Shown here piece after piece: positions 5,292 through 5,717 of a DNA stretch of 5,717 nucleotides. A program made the position numbers and the translations under genes. The notes beneath the pieces are model-generated. The model saw nothing but the letters and a program-made list of their open reading frames with translations, ran no database searches and was not told where the DNA came from. Position 1 is the first letter of the stretch. Each line of letters begins with the position of its first letter. The DNA is from Candidatus Thioglobus sp. (GTDB taxonomy: Bacteria; Pseudomonadota; Gammaproteobacteria; PS1; Thioglobaceae), in the NCBI GenBank assembly GCA_003978185.1, contig QOAH01000080.1, forward strand, positions 1 through 5,717. Reading direction: 5' to 3'.

Positions 5292-5627
5292 TTAGCCAGT
5301 ACTCCAGCCTCTTGGGCGTCTCATACCCGAGATCTTACAAGCTTGTTGTACGTAACCATAAGGAAATAAAGAAAACAACTTAGCTTTTGCTTCTTTTTTA
5401 CTAATATCCAAATCCACGCCTAATTGCTTAAAAATATGACGGACATCAGATGCAACACCGTTTTCTTTGTAAAAATCACGCATCAAATCAAGAACAATCC
5501 AATGCTCATCGTTAAGCTCTATATTTTCCTCTGTTGCTAATTCAATTGCCACCTCACGATTCCATTGATTGGGTTCAATTAAATACCCTTCATTATCAAG
5601 CTCAATTATCTCGCCATTAACTTCCAT
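5292..5627 (-). CDS. DsrC/TusE/DsvC-family protein lacking the near-terminal cysteine
   Basis: This is a small cytoplasmic protein of the DsrC/TusE superfamily, whose members carry sulfur as a persulfide or trisulfide on a mobile C-terminal arm. The 111-residue product has the family features: N-terminal VNGEIIELDNEGYL (3-16), the EHW segment (41-43), RDFY (50-53), LFSLFPYG (84-91), then QQACKISGM (94-102). Cys97 matches the inner cysteine (CysB) of DsrC. The second cysteine (CysA), expected 11 residues later, is replaced by Trp108, and the protein ends RPRGWSTG. It is therefore neither a canonical DsrC (both cysteines) nor TusE (which keeps the last one), but one of the divergent paralogues, some of which have been called RspA. 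A regulatory or partner-binding role is a guess. The start has AGAGGT 5 bases upstream. It is probably cotranscribed with the gene on its right, 23 bases away. Confidence 0.85.
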   Translation of the reverse strand: MEVNGEIIELDNEGYLIEPNQWNREVAIELATEENIELNDEHWIVLDLMRDFYKENGVASDVRHIFKQLGVDLDISKKEAKAKLFSLFPYGYVQQACKISGMRRPRGWSTG

Positions 5628-5632
5628 TATTT

Positions 5633-5638
5633 ACCTCT
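5633..5638 (-). promoter_or_regulatory. Shine-Dalgarno site of the dsrC-like gene
   Basis: On the minus strand the sequence reads AGAGGTAAATAATG, with AGAGGT 5 bases before the ATG. It is a strong site and supports the start at 5627. The 23-base gap to the preceding gene has little room for a promoter, so the two are probably one transcript. Confidence 0.6.
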
Positions 5639-5650
5639 AATATTTTTGTA

Positions 5651-5717
5651 TCATTCACTAATTAAATTTGCTAATCGACGACGATATGCGCCACTTTCTT
5701 CTGGGTTGCTACTGGCA
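5651..5717 (-). CDS. 3' end of an unidentified gene (runs off right edge)
   Basis: Reading leftward from the right edge, one frame gives ASSNPEESGAYRRRLANLI followed by Ser-Glu and a TGA at 5653-5651. Only 21 residues are visible, polar and basic, and I do not recognise the family. The frame is preferred because its stop falls immediately before the ribosome site of the dsrC-like gene, as expected in an operon. A second frame stays open for 14 codons before a TAG and cannot be fully excluded. The gene probably belongs to the same transcript as the dsrC-like gene. Confidence 0.45.
   Translation of the reverse strand, partial: ASSNPEESGAYRRRLANLISE

Noticed and set aside
5600..5627. Annotating the DsrC-family gene as dsrC or tusE
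   Set aside because: The near-terminal cysteine common to both is absent, so either symbol would imply a catalytic role that the sequence does not support.
5676..5717. Alternative frame at the right edge ending in a TAG at 5676-5674
   Set aside because: It gives only 14 residues and stops further from the dsrC-like gene; the frame ending at 5651 better fits operon spacing, although both are short.

Overview
The window carries an almost complete molybdenum cofactor (Moco) biosynthesis locus, with a nitrate/nitrite transporter gene on one side and a DsrC-family sulfur protein gene on the other. The AT-leaning base composition, the gammaproteobacterial look of the Moco proteins, the NarK-type transporter and the DsrC-like protein together suggest a sulfur-oxidising, nitrate-respiring gammaproteobacterium, perhaps of the SUP05/Thioglobus type. 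That assignment is an inference from gene content and remembered protein families; no search was run.

Layout. The start of a NarK-type MFS transporter runs leftward off the left edge (374 to 1). A 303-base AT-rich divergent intergenic region (375-677) follows and holds several short palindromes and a repeated octamer. moaE (678-1127, +) overlaps mobA (1124-1699, -) tail to tail by 4 bases. A 88-base divergent spacer containing a good mobA promoter leads into a tight rightward operon, moeA-moaC-moaA-moaD-mog (1788-5289), with ATGA overlaps at moeA/moaC and moaA/moaD and gaps of 2 and 4 bases elsewhere. Two bases beyond mog, converging on it, lies a DsrC-like gene (5292-5627, -). The 3' end of an unidentified gene (5651 to the right edge, -) sits just upstream of that gene in the same direction.

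How the genes fit together. MoaA and MoaC convert GTP to cyclic pyranopterin monophosphate. MoaD and MoaE form molybdopterin synthase, Mog adenylates molybdopterin, MoeA inserts molybdate, and MobA adds GMP to give the bis-MGD form used by DMSO-reductase-family enzymes such as respiratory nitrate reductase. The adjacent narK makes nitrate reductase the obvious client, although no narG is visible here. MoeB, which activates MoaD, is not in the window.

Most worth a second look: the DsrC-like protein keeps the inner C-terminal cysteine but has Trp where DsrC and TusE carry the near-terminal catalytic cysteine. The narK-moaE control region is densely structured without a recognisable consensus FNR site. 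The inverted mobA gives antisense overlap inside the pathway. I see no evidence for a wholly new multi-gene system.
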